DNA of 50,566 bases from Phycisphaeraceae bacterium (GCA_029260615.1 JAJDCX010000091.1:1-50566); one strand, 5' to 3'. Numbered from the stretch's first letter, positions 24,707 to 33,567 are shown. Program-made: numbers and translations. Notes: generated by a model from the sequence alone, not told the origin.

Positions 24707-25003
24707 ATGGCGAAGAAGAAGGCCAAGAAGAAGGCCGCTAAGCGTAAGACTAAACGTAAGGCGACCAAGAAGAAGGCAACGAAGAAGAAAGCTAAGCGTA
24801 AGGCCACCAAGAAGAAGGCAACAAAGAAGAAGGCTAAACGTAAGGCTACGAAGAAGAAGGCCACCAAGAAGAAGGCCAAGCGCAAGGCTAAGAAGAAGAA
24901 GGCCACTAAGAAGAAGGCCAAGCGTAAGGCTACGAAGAAGAAGGCTACTAAGAAGAAAGCTAAGCGCAAGACCAAGCGTAAGGCCGCCAAGAAGAAGAAG
25001 TGA
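24707..25003 (+). CDS. Lysine-rich repeat protein, histone H1/Hc-like
   Basis: A 98-residue protein made only of Ala, Lys, Arg and Thr after the first Met. The core is five tandem 14-residue units of the form KRKATKKKATKKKA (residues 16-85; the fourth unit has K for the first T), flanked by KRKTKRKA-type ends. It has no globular domain, no acidic residue, and would be fully disordered and DNA-binding, like the tail of histone H1 or chlamydial Hc2. The start has AAGGA nine bases upstream. A terminator follows at 25143. The frame is certain because the other frames give low-complexity hydrophobic shadows. Role in DNA compaction is inference. Confidence 0.88.
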   Translation: MAKKKAKKKAAKRKTKRKATKKKATKKKAKRKATKKKATKKKAKRKATKKKATKKKAKRKAKKKKATKKKAKRKATKKKATKKKAKRKTKRKAAKKKK

Positions 25004-25142
25004 AAGTAGCCCTCGGGTGATTCACGGCCGTGAGAGTATCACGGCCACTGATCAGGGGAACTTAGTCCGCCGCTCCGAAAGATGGCGGATTTGGAACCCA
25101 GAACATCGAAAAAAGCGCCTCGGAGCTCCATTTATAGAGAAG

Positions 25143-25171
25143 GCGGCCCAAACGGGTCGCTTTCTTTTTTT
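25143..25171 (+). terminator. Terminator after the lysine-rich gene
   Basis: Stem GCGGCCC/GGGTCGC (one G-T pair) with an AAAC loop, followed by TTTCTTTTTTTG. It lies 140 bases after the stop. The following 225 bases (25172-25396) show no gene. Confidence 0.75.
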
Positions 25172-25396
25172 GTTGATAGCCGGTCAACGGGGGTTGAGGG
25201 GCGTGGGTACTGCGTCAGAGGTTATGGCCTGTGAGGCAACGAGCGGATCTGCTGTCCGCCGCTAAACGGCAAGCCTGCGGGTGCTGGGGGTAACGTGGAT
25301 CGGTGGACTTGGGGGCTGAGGGGGTCGTGACGTTTGGTGCCTGCCTATGAATCAGACGGCGGGAGAGTCAGTGATCACGGGCGATAGGTCTGGGTT

Positions 25397-26431
25397 TTAG
25401 GCTTGGCCACGCAGTCGGTAGCCGATGCCAAGGGTGATGAGCTTGTGGAGTAATTGATCGTATTCGATGCCGGCGGTTTCGGCGGACTCTGCGAAGTCTT
25501 CGCCGTAGGAGAGGTTTGGGTTGGGGTTGGCTTCGATGAGGTAGGCCCGGCCGTCGGGTGTGAGACGTAGGTCCATGCGGGCGTAGCCGGAGAGGCCAAG
25601 CGCGCGGTAGATACGTTTGCAGAGGTGGTTGATCTGGCGGCGCAGGGTTTCGTCCAGATCGTTTGCCAGGCGGGTATCCAGGCCGATCTTTTTTTGATAA
25701 CGCAGGTCCCATTTGACCTTGTCGGTGGCGATCTTGGGGGCGTCGTCGCGGAGTTTGGGGAACACCATTTCCCAGATGGGTAGGACTTGGAGTCGGTCGT
25801 TGCCCATGACGCCGACATACAGCTCTCGGCCGTCGATGTATTGTTCGGCGATGGCGTCGGTGTTGACGGTGCGGTGGATGAATTCGACCCGCTCGGCGAG
25901 CTTGGCATCGTCGTAGACGACGGAGGCCTGGCTGATGCCTACAGAGCCTTCTTCGGTAAGTGATTTGACCAGCAGGGGGAAGGCGAGCTTGGTGGAGCGT
26001 CTGACCTTGCGTCCGATGGGGAAGACGGCGAACTTTGGGACGGGGATGCGGTGGTATCGACAGATCATCTTGGACATGGCTTTATTGTGCCCGACCATCA
26101 AACCCCGGGGGTTGCAGCCGGTGTAGGGCTGTTTCATGAGTTCCAGGTAGCTGACGACGTGTGAGTCGTAGACCCCCAGGCCGTGGAACTCTTCGAGGAG
26201 ATTGAAACAGACGTGGGGCTTGATCTGCTCGATGGCCCGGCGGATCATTCCCAGGTCGTCGGAGACGCCGAGGGGATGTACTTCGTGGCCCATGTCGCGG
26301 AGTGTGACCACGACATCGAACTCCGTTTTGAAGGGTGTGACTTGCTCCTGGGATAGCCCGTGGATCGAGTCGGGGGGGACCAGGTCCTCGTGCATCAGGA
26401 CAACGATTCTCATTTTGCGAGGCCTGCTCAT
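25397..26431 (-). CDS. ATP-grasp ligase, D-Ala-D-Ala ligase-like
   Basis: A 344-residue ATP-grasp enzyme. The ATG at 26431 overlaps the stop of the gene before it by four bases (ATGA); the frame is open to 26608 but the extra part is a shadow of that gene. Motifs: VGHNKAMSKMICRYHRIPVP, the ATP-binding LLVKSLTEEGSVGISQASVV, EQYIDGRELYVGVMGN, YARMDLRLTPDG and the metal-binding LIEANPNPNLS. True Ddl enzymes usually end in E-x-N-T-x-P-G; here it is E-A-N-P-N-P. The N-terminal half also differs from Ddl. So it likely joins an amino or carboxyl group on another small molecule or peptide. The substrate may be linked to the partner peptidase. Confidence 0.88.
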   Translation of the reverse strand: MSRPRKMRIVVLMHEDLVPPDSIHGLSQEQVTPFKTEFDVVVTLRDMGHEVHPLGVSDDLGMIRRAIEQIKPHVCFNLLEEFHGLGVYDSHVVSYLELMKQPYTGCNPRGLMVGHNKAMSKMICRYHRIPVPKFAVFPIGRKVRRSTKLAFPLLVKSLTEEGSVGISQASVVYDDAKLAERVEFIHRTVNTDAIAEQYIDGRELYVGVMGNDRLQVLPIWEMVFPKLRDDAPKIATDKVKWDLRYQKKIGLDTRLANDLDETLRRQINHLCKRIYRALGLSGYARMDLRLTPDGRAYLIEANPNPNLSYGEDFAESAETAGIEYDQLLHKLITLGIGYRLRGQA

Positions 26432-27468
26432 AAGGCCAACCTCCGTTGCCCGGTATGCAGGAAGTTCATGGTCTGGACGGTGACCATCATGACGGCTTCG
26501 CTTTTGGCTCGGCGTTCGGGTACGGCGAGGCGGAGCTTGAGCTCCTTGCAGCGGTCGATCATGTCTCTGAGGACCTGGTCGACGGTGTAGGTGTGTGTGC
26601 CGGTCCACCGCGCAACGGCCTCACGGACCTGGGGGCGGACGCCTCGGAGGAAGGCGGCGGCGGTGGGTTTGCTTGCGTAGCGTATGTCGTCGGAGAAGAG
26701 TTTGCGGAGGTCGGTGTCGTAGAAGTCGGGCCATTCGTTGGCGTAGTAGAGGCGTTTTTTGCGGTAGTGTTCGCGGAGGGTGGTACGTAGCTGGGAGACG
26801 GGCTCGATCTTTTGCTTGCTTCGGACGGGTGCTTTGGTGCCGGCAATTTCTTTCATCAGCTCATCGACGTACTCCAGCTTGCGGAGCGCGGGCCAGCCTC
26901 GGTACCGGGTGCGCCAGCGGGAGTGAGGGGTGAGCCAGACGGCGAACGTTTCGGCGAAATCTTCGGCGGGGTGGGCTTGGGCGTACCACCAGTCCAGGTG
27001 CAGGACGAAGCTGCGGCTGCCTGGCTTTGGGTTGTAGACCTCGGGGTAGGGTTCGGAGAAGGAGCCGAAGATTTCGCGCCATTTTTTACGGCGGTGCAGG
27101 CGGTAGGCGGTGTCCAGGCAGTGGCCGGCCTCGTGGCGGAGGATGCGGGCGCATTGGGTTTCGCTGCCGCCTTCGACCTCAAGCATCCGTGATTTTTCGA
27201 GTTTGGCGAGCCTGGGGTTTGCCAGGTAAAACGGGAGCGCGATCCCCGGGACGCCGTCGGGGCTGAACCACTCGCTGGAGAGCCAGACGTGAGGGCGGAA
27301 GGCGATGCCCTTGCGTTCCAACTCGTCGTAGAGGCGTTTGACCCGGCGTTTAAGCGGGGGGCGTTCAACAGACAGGCCCAGGTCACACATCCGTATATCC
27401 AGCAACGCCTCGTCGTTTAGATGAGAGAGTCGCCGGGTGGTTGGTTTGGTTTTGGATTTCTTTGACAT
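26428..27468 (-). CDS. Putative zinc metallopeptidase, partner of the ATP-grasp ligase
   Basis: A 346-residue protein that looks like a zinc peptidase of the group with HEAGH. The zinc motif is RHEAGHCLDTAYR (His 112, Glu 113, His 116), and the likely third ligand sits in HPAEDFAETFAVWL about 55 residues later (Glu 169-173). N-terminal about 95 residues carry DIRMCDLGLSVERPPLKRRV, and the last 130 are helical and basic. There is no signal peptide, so it would act in the cytoplasm. The ATG at 27468 is chosen; a TTG at 27513 is possible. Its stop overlaps the ligase start, so both are made together. Confidence 0.82.
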   Translation of the reverse strand: MSKKSKTKPTTRRLSHLNDEALLDIRMCDLGLSVERPPLKRRVKRLYDELERKGIAFRPHVWLSSEWFSPDGVPGIALPFYLANPRLAKLEKSRMLEVEGGSETQCARILRHEAGHCLDTAYRLHRRKKWREIFGSFSEPYPEVYNPKPGSRSFVLHLDWWYAQAHPAEDFAETFAVWLTPHSRWRTRYRGWPALRKLEYVDELMKEIAGTKAPVRSKQKIEPVSQLRTTLREHYRKKRLYYANEWPDFYDTDLRKLFSDDIRYASKPTAAAFLRGVRPQVREAVARWTGTHTYTVDQVLRDMIDRCKELKLRLAVPERRAKSEAVMMVTVQTMNFLHTGQRRLAL

Positions 27469-27617
27469 CGAGGCCGTCCCGCTAGACGGATGTTTGGGGT
27501 TCTCACGGCTCAAAGACGTGTTTGCCTTGCGGGACGATCATATTCGAGGATGGGTGTGCGTGCAGGAACAGGATCTATTTTACACCAGGATACGAATATG
27601 AGGGGTGTAACGAGGCC

Positions 27618-27902
27618 TTATTTGGCGACAACACGAGGTGCTTGAGACCTTTCGTAAGCCACCTCTTTCAATGTGAACCGGCTGTGAAATCTCGCCCTTT
27701 GCTTTAAATAACCCTCGGCATGAAGCTCTTCCAGGATCCTTTTCATCTTCCGGTAGCGCGTAGGCGGATCGTGTGGGTATTGTTCGATGTCCATGACATG
27801 GAGGGTCGTACCGGGCGACCAGATTATCCGCCGCTTGTTCCTCGGATCGAGGATGAACTCCAGAACACTCTTGGCATCAAATCTGTGGCGAGCTGTACCC
27901 AT
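27618..27902 (-). CDS. Small winged-helix-like protein
   Basis: A 94-residue protein, no certain family. The middle (TRYRKMKRILEELHAEGYLK, then a turn and RARFHSRFTLKEVAYERSQ) has the length and pattern of a winged helix, with a recognition-like helix and a basic wing. The first 35 residues (FDAKSVLEFILDPRNKRRII) form a further helix pair. It may be a regulator of the following peptidase/ligase pair, whose start lies 149 bases downstream. Weak ribosome binding site. Confidence 0.6.
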   Translation of the reverse strand: MGTARHRFDAKSVLEFILDPRNKRRIIWSPGTTLHVMDIEQYPHDPPTRYRKMKRILEELHAEGYLKQRARFHSRFTLKEVAYERSQAPRVVAK

Positions 27903-27939
27903 TATTTATCCTGCGATGCAAGGATTACAGCAAGGTGGT

Positions 27940-28359
27940 CTAAGCCCCGGTCAAGGCCTGGAGTTTCTTGACGGTTTGGGGCGAGCCTAATTCGCTTTTG
28001 CCGAAGCCTGGTAGCGCGCCGGCCTGAACGGCCTGGGCCTGGGCGTCGGGGAAGTTGGAGATGAGCATCATCAAAGGGGAAACGTCCCGGCTGGAGAGTT
28101 CGGCGATGAGGTCGATGCCCGAGCCGGTAACGAAGCGGCCATCCAACACACGGTTGACCAGCAGCAGCGCATCGGGGCCGGCGTGCTGATCCAGGCCTGC
28201 GGTGTTGTAGACCGATTCGATAGCAAGGCCTGGGAGCGCCCCGGCGACTGCTCGGCTGATAGAGCCTTGGTCAAACCCGCAATGCCCTACTAAAACAACC
28301 TTCTGAATCGGTGATTGCCCGTTTTTTTTGTCTGAACTCATGGGGATTTGATCCGTCAT
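27940..28359 (-). CDS. Receiver-like or Rossmann-type small protein
   Basis: A 139-residue protein with the alternating alpha/beta order of a receiver domain. VVLVGHCGFDQGSISRAVAG opens it (the usual acidic pair is replaced by GHCGFD), DALLLVNRVLDGRF is the site where the Asp would be (NR instead), MMLISNFPDAQAQAV is strand four, and PGFGKSELG strand five with the Lys kept. It cannot be phosphorylated in the usual way. It starts upstream of the small winged-helix gene by 38 bases, so the two are probably co-transcribed. It resembles the gene at 18925 in plan, not in detail. Confidence 0.65.
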   Translation of the reverse strand: MTDQIPMSSDKKNGQSPIQKVVLVGHCGFDQGSISRAVAGALPGLAIESVYNTAGLDQHAGPDALLLVNRVLDGRFVTGSGIDLIAELSSRDVSPLMMLISNFPDAQAQAVQAGALPGFGKSELGSPQTVKKLQALTGA

Positions 28360-28620
28360 ATTTGCTTCTCACATAAGTAGATATTGAAAATTATCTCGCC
28401 CCAACTCTATAACCGAGGAAAAATATCGCTATGGCTGGACGGTATTGGAATAACTGCAGAGGTTCGTGGATTATGCCATCAGCCAGGGAGTTAATTCTCA
28501 AATGGCTATTCTGACCTGCCACCCCCCTCAGGTCCGCACGAGGAAACCCCCACCCTCTGCGGACCTCTTTTGTGCGCCTGGTCAGCCCGTGTCGCTACCC
28601 CCCCACTGCCGGATCCCTGA

Positions 28621-29334
28621 TTAGGATTCGGGGCAGAGTTCCAGGACCAGTTCCCGCATCTCCAGCATGGCGGCGACGTCAGTCTGCTGGCCGAGGCGGT
28701 CAAACATATCCATCAGGTTCTGGATGATCCGCAAGAGCCACTGTTGGTGGGTGGCGGGTGAGAGTGGGTCGTCGGGCATGGGGGTACTGCCCAGGGATTT
28801 GCGGCAGAGGGCCAAGGCTTCATCGGGGGAGAGCATCCGGCCGGCGTTGAAGGGGTCGATGATGGTGACGGCGCGGACGGCTGGATCGGTGGCCGAGCCG
28901 TCGATCCCGACCATGAAGTGACCGGGTGCGTTGATGCCGAAGACGGGCACACCCAGGGGATCGACGACGCATTTGTAGATCAGTGAGAGGGTGATGGGCA
29001 GGCCTCTACCGGTGCGCAGGACGACGGGGAGGTAGCTGTTGCGTGGGTTGTGGTAGTCGCCACGGTTGCCTTTGAAGCCGCGTTCTTCGAAGAGTATGTC
29101 GTGTGCGTGGGCCATGACGGCGCGTGGGTGGATGCTCTTGATGCGTCGATCAATTTTTGCGGTGAGTTCTTGGATCTGTGATTCGACGGCGTCGGGGTCG
29201 GCCTGCTGCATCTGGTGCATGGACACCGCGACGGCGGAGCGCAGAAGCCCCCGTGTTGTATCCAGTGCCGGGAGATGCTCTGCCAAGCAGGCAAAGGCCC
29301 GTTGATTGCAGTGGCTAGGTCGGGGGGTAACCAT
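28621..29334 (-). CDS. SirB1-type transglutaminase-like protein
   Basis: A 237-residue protein of the transglutaminase-like SirB1/PF13369 group. Diagnostic is HDILFEERGFKGNRGDYHNP with RNSYLPVVLRTGRGLPITLS, the histidine in INAPGHFMVGIDG, and IIDPFNAGRMLSPDEA. The catalytic Cys of true transglutaminases is changed in many members; here RGLPITLSLIYKCV has no Cys at the usual spot. The ATG at 29334 is chosen (GAGG six bases upstream); starts at 29340 and 29463 are open. Such proteins have no agreed function. It is divergent from the FKBP gene. Confidence 0.85.
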   Translation of the reverse strand: MVTPRPSHCNQRAFACLAEHLPALDTTRGLLRSAVAVSMHQMQQADPDAVESQIQELTAKIDRRIKSIHPRAVMAHAHDILFEERGFKGNRGDYHNPRNSYLPVVLRTGRGLPITLSLIYKCVVDPLGVPVFGINAPGHFMVGIDGSATDPAVRAVTIIDPFNAGRMLSPDEALALCRKSLGSTPMPDDPLSPATHQQWLLRIIQNLMDMFDRLGQQTDVAAMLEMRELVLELCPES

Positions 29335-29607
29335 CTCCATCCTCGAAAAAAACCGCAACTGGTAGCAGGCTGACCTCCCCCGAAGCGGCGTGACCCGTGA
29401 GGCCTGTGTTATTACATAAGTGCGAACACGATTGAGCCGGCAGGCGTGCCGGCGGGCGTACATCGACGTGTGTATCTTACCTACTGTGAGGGTGCTGTGC
29501 GGGGAGAGGCCGGGAGGACGTTGACGCGGGCATACGCTATCATGCTTGGCTTGATCGCTGTGGATAGCAGCGGCGGAAACCTTCCCTTACCTAAATGGAA
29601 TTGTCTG

Positions 29608-30396
29608 ATGAACTTCGCGACCTCCCTGCGTATGACCGTTGTGTGCCTGTCTTTGCTTGTGTTGCCTGTATTGGCACTCGCGGAGGATGAGGCGGCCTCG
29701 ACCCAGCCCCAAGCGGCAACTCAACCCGAAGCGACTATCGAATCCGAGGCTGGGGCACAGCCCACAGAAGAGGCGTTTGGGTTAGATGCACTCCCGGTTG
29801 CCAGCAAGGAAGACGTCAGCTTCTCGATCGGCTTTACGATCGGTTCAGATATGGGTCGGCGGGGAGTCCAAATCGATGCAGACCAACTGGTCGAGGGGGT
29901 CCGCGCTGGGCTGGGGCTCAATGAATCCCGGCTCACGTCCGAGCAGGTCTCCCAGTCTTTGTTCAGCTTCCAGATGCAGATGCAGCAGCAGCAGCAGGCG
30001 GCGGCCCGGGAGAATCTTGATCGCGGGTTGGCGTACCTGACACAGAACGCTGAGCAGGAAGGCGTGACCGTGACCGAGAGCGGGCTTCAGTACCGGGTGA
30101 TCGAATCGGGCGAAGGGGTGAGCCCCACGATCGACGACGTCGTTGCTGCACGGTACAGGGGCACACATGTCGATGGCTCGGAATTCGATAGCTCGCCGGG
30201 TGATGAGCCGGTGGCGTTCCCCTTGAATCGTGTGATCCCCGGCTGGACCGAAGCTCTGCAACTGATGAAGGTCGGGGACAAGTGGGAGTTGGTGATCCCT
30301 TCTGACCTGGGTTATGGCGAGGGCGGTACACCCGATGGGAAGATCGGGCCCAATACGACTCTGATATTTGAGATCGAGCTGGTCGAGATCAAATAA
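29608..30396 (+). CDS. FKBP-type peptidyl-prolyl isomerase, exported
   Basis: A 262-residue exported isomerase of the Mip/FkpA plan. Residues 1-27 form a signal peptide (LSLLVLPVLALAEDEA). An acidic Ala/Pro/Gln/Thr linker follows (about 28-60). The helical dimer domain (FSIGFTIGSDMGRRG, then SLFSFQMQMQQQQQ, about 70-150) is joined to the FKBP domain (VTVTESGLQYRVIESGEG to FEIELVEIK), with the site residues in YRGTHVDGSEFDSS and the VIPGWTEALQLM and LGYGEGG loops. It catalyses proline isomerisation and chaperoning in the periplasm. ATG at 29608, weak binding site. Confidence 0.92.
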   Translation: MNFATSLRMTVVCLSLLVLPVLALAEDEAASTQPQAATQPEATIESEAGAQPTEEAFGLDALPVASKEDVSFSIGFTIGSDMGRRGVQIDADQLVEGVRAGLGLNESRLTSEQVSQSLFSFQMQMQQQQQAAARENLDRGLAYLTQNAEQEGVTVTESGLQYRVIESGEGVSPTIDDVVAARYRGTHVDGSEFDSSPGDEPVAFPLNRVIPGWTEALQLMKVGDKWELVIPSDLGYGEGGTPDGKIGPNTTLIFEIELVEIK

Positions 30397-30453
30397 CTCT
30401 CGGCTTGATCGTTCCTGGCAACCTGCACCCGGTGCAACGACCGGGAGGTGATT

Positions 30454-31167
30454 GTGAAACGCTACATCCCTGCGAGGATCATCCTGTTCCCGGGACTCGG
30501 CGGCGATCCCAGGATGTTCGCGCAGCAGAAGCGTGTGTTTGGCGATGACCTGGTGTGCCCGGCCTGGTTGACGCCGGATGCGGGTGAGTCGTTCGACGAT
30601 TACACACGCCGATGGGCGAAGCTGCTTGAGCCCGAGGCTGGTGATGATCGGGCGTTGTTTCTGGGCGGGGTGTCGTTTGGGGGGATGGTTGCGATGCAGA
30701 TGGCGCGGCACATGAACCCGGCGGCGGTGATCCTGATCGGGAGCTGCCGGTCACGGGCCGCGAAGCCGCCGCGTTGGCAGATGGCGCGACGGATCGGTGA
30801 CATGATCCCGCCTCGGTTGTTTGGCCGACGTGTCCTCGCGGCGGCGGCGTTGTGGGTGGCGGTGTTGGATCGGCTGGACGACGAACATCGGGCGCTGCTG
30901 ATGACGATGGCGGCCGACTCGGAGCCGAAACTAATACGCTGGTCGGGGCACGCTTGTGCGGATTGGGGATTCGACAGCGGCGATCATCCCGACTTTCCGC
31001 CGATCCACCAGATCCACGGCCGACACGACGCGATCATCCCGCTTTACCAGGGTGACCCGGACACGGTCATCCCCGACGGGCGGCACCTGATCCATTTTTC
31101 TCACCGTCAGACAGTCAACCGATTCATCCTGGATGTGGTCAGGCGTTACGCGGGGAAAGAATCATAG
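30454..31167 (+). CDS. Alpha/beta-fold hydrolase
   Basis: A 237-residue hydrolase. The GTG at 30454 is chosen because GGGAGG ends five bases before it; the GTG at 30448 overlaps that site. IILFPGLGGDPRMF gives the oxyanion loop, FLGGVSFGGMVAMQMA the nucleophile elbow (Ser), HQIHGRHDAIIPLYQG a catalytic Asp, and IPDGRHLIHFSHRQ the His. The substrate is not predictable. It follows the FKBP gene by 57 bases on the same strand. Confidence 0.85.
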   Translation: MKRYIPARIILFPGLGGDPRMFAQQKRVFGDDLVCPAWLTPDAGESFDDYTRRWAKLLEPEAGDDRALFLGGVSFGGMVAMQMARHMNPAAVILIGSCRSRAAKPPRWQMARRIGDMIPPRLFGRRVLAAAALWVAVLDRLDDEHRALLMTMAADSEPKLIRWSGHACADWGFDSGDHPDFPPIHQIHGRHDAIIPLYQGDPDTVIPDGRHLIHFSHRQTVNRFILDVVRRYAGKES

Positions 31168-31185
31168 ACTTGCGTGGGCGCGCCA

Positions 31186-31216
31186 CCCCTCCAATGGCGC
31201 GCCACACGGGTGTACC
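31186..31216. other. Hairpin with two GGCGCGCC palindromes
   Basis: GTGGGCGCGCCACC and TGGCGCGCCACA form one long imperfect hairpin across CCCCTCCAA. It lies 19 bases after the hydrolase stop but has no T run, so it is not a standard terminator. The next 200 bases (to 31413) show no gene. Confidence 0.45.
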
Positions 31217-31413
31217 GATTTCGGCTGTTAATAGACTCTTCCCAGGTTCGGTGGGCTTGGCCTGTTGAGCCAACGCAAAGATCTTTGATCCGCCGCTATA
31301 CGACAATCCTGCTTAAAACAAGAGTATTAAAATCACGCGGGGATTGATTGGGATGCACTTCAGGGGTGTCCGCCGCTTATTATAAATTGCCGAGTGGCTT
31401 GAATCGAATAAAA

Positions 31414-31869
31414 CTAGTCCTCAAACGTGGGCCAAAGCTCTGCGTTGCGTCGATATCCGAGGGAATCGATGCCTTCAAAGAAGTGCTGGATCAACGGGTG
31501 GTCGATCTGCCCGCCCGTGGCGTCGGCGATAAGGTTTTCCTGGGCGGCGTAGGTGTTGATTGTGGAGCCATGCACGAGGACGTGGTACCAGGGCTGGTCA
31601 CGGTCTGGGTGAGAGGGGTTGGCGTGATACCAGTCGTCGTCTGCGTGGCAGGACATGTTGAAGTCCACGACCACGCCTCGGTACCCGTATCGGCGGTGCC
31701 TGACAAGTGTGCCGGGCATAAAGAGCGGGAGTTCATCGGGGAAATAGTCGGGGACTTCGAGTTGGCCGGCGTCGTCTTGCCATTCGCTCCACTGGTCGTT
31801 CAGTGGGTCGTAATCGGCGTCGTGGTCCGGGTCAAAGTCAGGCGTGGGATTTGAGTCGGAGTTAAACAT
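31414..31869 (-). CDS. HspQ/YccV-type protein with acidic N-terminal tail
   Basis: A 151-residue protein. The first 50 residues are very acidic and disordered (DFDPDHDADYDPLNDQWSEW). The rest has the HspQ/YccV (hemimethylated-DNA-binding-like) fold: GTLVRHRRYGYRGVVVDFN, the pair PWYHVLVHG and the strand TYAAQENLIAD. This domain in E. coli regulates proteolysis adaptors and DnaA. The start at 31869 has AAGGAG seven bases upstream; a start at 31986 would add unlikely residues. Unlinked to protease genes here. Confidence 0.82.
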   Translation of the reverse strand: MFNSDSNPTPDFDPDHDADYDPLNDQWSEWQDDAGQLEVPDYFPDELPLFMPGTLVRHRRYGYRGVVVDFNMSCHADDDWYHANPSHPDRDQPWYHVLVHGSTINTYAAQENLIADATGGQIDHPLIQHFFEGIDSLGYRRNAELWPTFED

Positions 31870-32079
31870 GCTGTCACTCCTTGATGTAACTTCCACCTCT
31901 ATGATACGCACGGAAAAACAAAAAGCGATAGAGATGGGCGAAAAATCGATCAAGAAGTCGTGCATGCAACTTGCTCGCCTGTACATACAAGCGCGAAAGT
32001 TAAGTTGTATTTAATCGTTGGATCATTTAACCCATTAACCGCGTAATAACTCAACCGTAAGAAAGGACCCTCGCCGAAA

Positions 32080-33330
32080 TTACTTTTTACTTGGGGGAAG
32101 AACCTCATCGTAGAGGTGGTCAGGCGGGTAGGGATCGGGGATTGGTTCGCGGTAGAGAGGGGGATCGACGGTGCGGTGATGCGTGATGTTTTGGATTTGT
32201 GTGATAGCCGCGCTCTCTGTGGACCGCTTATTGATAAAACCTTTAAGCGCCAGCCGCGGGTCCCAGATTAATTTTTCAGCTAAGGTGATATATCCGAATG
32301 ATGGGTGGGTACCGACACGTGCGTAGTTGTTAAAAAAAGGTCTGCCGCCATCGAATTGTGGTGTGATGCCGTAGTTTGCGACACGGTTGGTGTAGCCGAC
32401 TTTGCCTTCCAGGGTGACCATGATGAGTTTGTCGTCGAAGTCATCGGCGTTGTCGTAGGTCGGTTGGATCACGAGCTTGCCGGTTTTGTCGATGAATCCC
32501 CACTTGTCGCCGATACGTACGGCGGCGATGCCGTTGGTAAAGTCGCGGGCGTCATCGAAGCGGGCGTCGATGCGTAGTTTCCAGCTCCGTCCGAGATAGC
32601 CCCACTTCTCACCGCCACGCACGCGTGCCAGGCCGTCGTTGAAGTCGCCCAGTTCTGCGACAGACCCGCTGGGATCGGAGAAGACGACCTTCCCTCGGCG
32701 GTCTATGTACGCCACCTGGTCGTGCGCCCCACCTTTACCTGGGAGGGTGACCGCGGCGAAGCCCTGGTGAAACGATCGCACGGAAGTGAACCGTAAGGGG
32801 ATATCGACATCGCCCGCCCTGTTGATAAAACCACACAGGCCGTCCTTCATGACTGCGGCTAAGCCGTCCTGGAATCGCAGCACGCCGTCCAGGCGGATGG
32901 GGACCATGAGTTTGCCGGATTTTTCGATGAAGCCGAAGTGCTCGCCGTCACCGACGATGGCTCTACCTTCTGCGTAGCGGTCGGCGTAGGGATAGATCGG
33001 TTTGTGGACCCAGCCGCCGTTGCCTTTAACAAACCCTGTTTTACCCTCGATCACGGCGCGTGCCAGGCCGTCGTAGAAGTCGTCGGTCCAGTCGAACTGG
33101 GGGAAGACGACGAGGTGGCCTCGTTGATTCATGTAGCCCCACCAGTTGTTGACGCTGACGGGGTAGAGGGTGTCGGTTCGGCCTGGGTTGGTCAGGGGGA
33201 TCAGGTCTCGAAGGTCCATCCCGATCTTGGGTTCGATATCCGCGCCGTCTCCGGGGAGGACCAGTTGTCCCGTGGCGGGTCCACAGGCGAGAGCGAGTAT
33301 CAGATAAAATAGTCTGGTGTGGATTTTCAT
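32080..33330 (-). CDS. Exported WG-repeat protein
   Basis: A 416-residue protein with a signal peptide (residues 1-21, ending PATGQ) and then 7 or more WG repeats: units such as NNWWGYMNQRGHLVVFPQFD, EHFGFIEKSGKLMVPIRLDG and DKWGFIDKTGKLVIQPTYDN, each with a G-Y/F-I-x-x-x-G-K turn and an A-R-V/I strand. These units fold as a stacked beta array and act as binding scaffolds in the envelope. The C-terminus is proline-rich and disordered. No partner can be named. Confidence 0.9.
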   Translation of the reverse strand: MKIHTRLFYLILALACGPATGQLVLPGDGADIEPKIGMDLRDLIPLTNPGRTDTLYPVSVNNWWGYMNQRGHLVVFPQFDWTDDFYDGLARAVIEGKTGFVKGNGGWVHKPIYPYADRYAEGRAIVGDGEHFGFIEKSGKLMVPIRLDGVLRFQDGLAAVMKDGLCGFINRAGDVDIPLRFTSVRSFHQGFAAVTLPGKGGAHDQVAYIDRRGKVVFSDPSGSVAELGDFNDGLARVRGGEKWGYLGRSWKLRIDARFDDARDFTNGIAAVRIGDKWGFIDKTGKLVIQPTYDNADDFDDKLIMVTLEGKVGYTNRVANYGITPQFDGGRPFFNNYARVGTHPSFGYITLAEKLIWDPRLALKGFINKRSTESAAITQIQNITHHRTVDPPLYREPIPDPYPPDHLYDEVLPPSKK

Positions 33331-33567
33331 GATTTTGTACCCGGCCCGTATTAACCCGGTGTGTCGGCATTATAGGCGGTATCGGGCGTTGTCCGGTAAC
33401 TCCCCGGTGAGTAGGTTACTCATAAAGTGAGCGGCCCCTTCCACCGACAATACTTAGGTCAAGTTCATGGCTTGGGTTCGTGCCCGGCCTAGTATCGATA
33501 CCGATGCGTCAGGGGTGGCCGTTTGGGTTTTGATGACCACAAATACTCTCATGGGGGGAGTAGACCT

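Noticed and set aside
24661-24990. Hydrophobic 109-residue minus-strand frame (LAFFLVAFF repeats)
   Set aside because: It is the exact antisense of the Lys/Ala repeat gene; the sense strand has the promoter, ribosome site and terminator.
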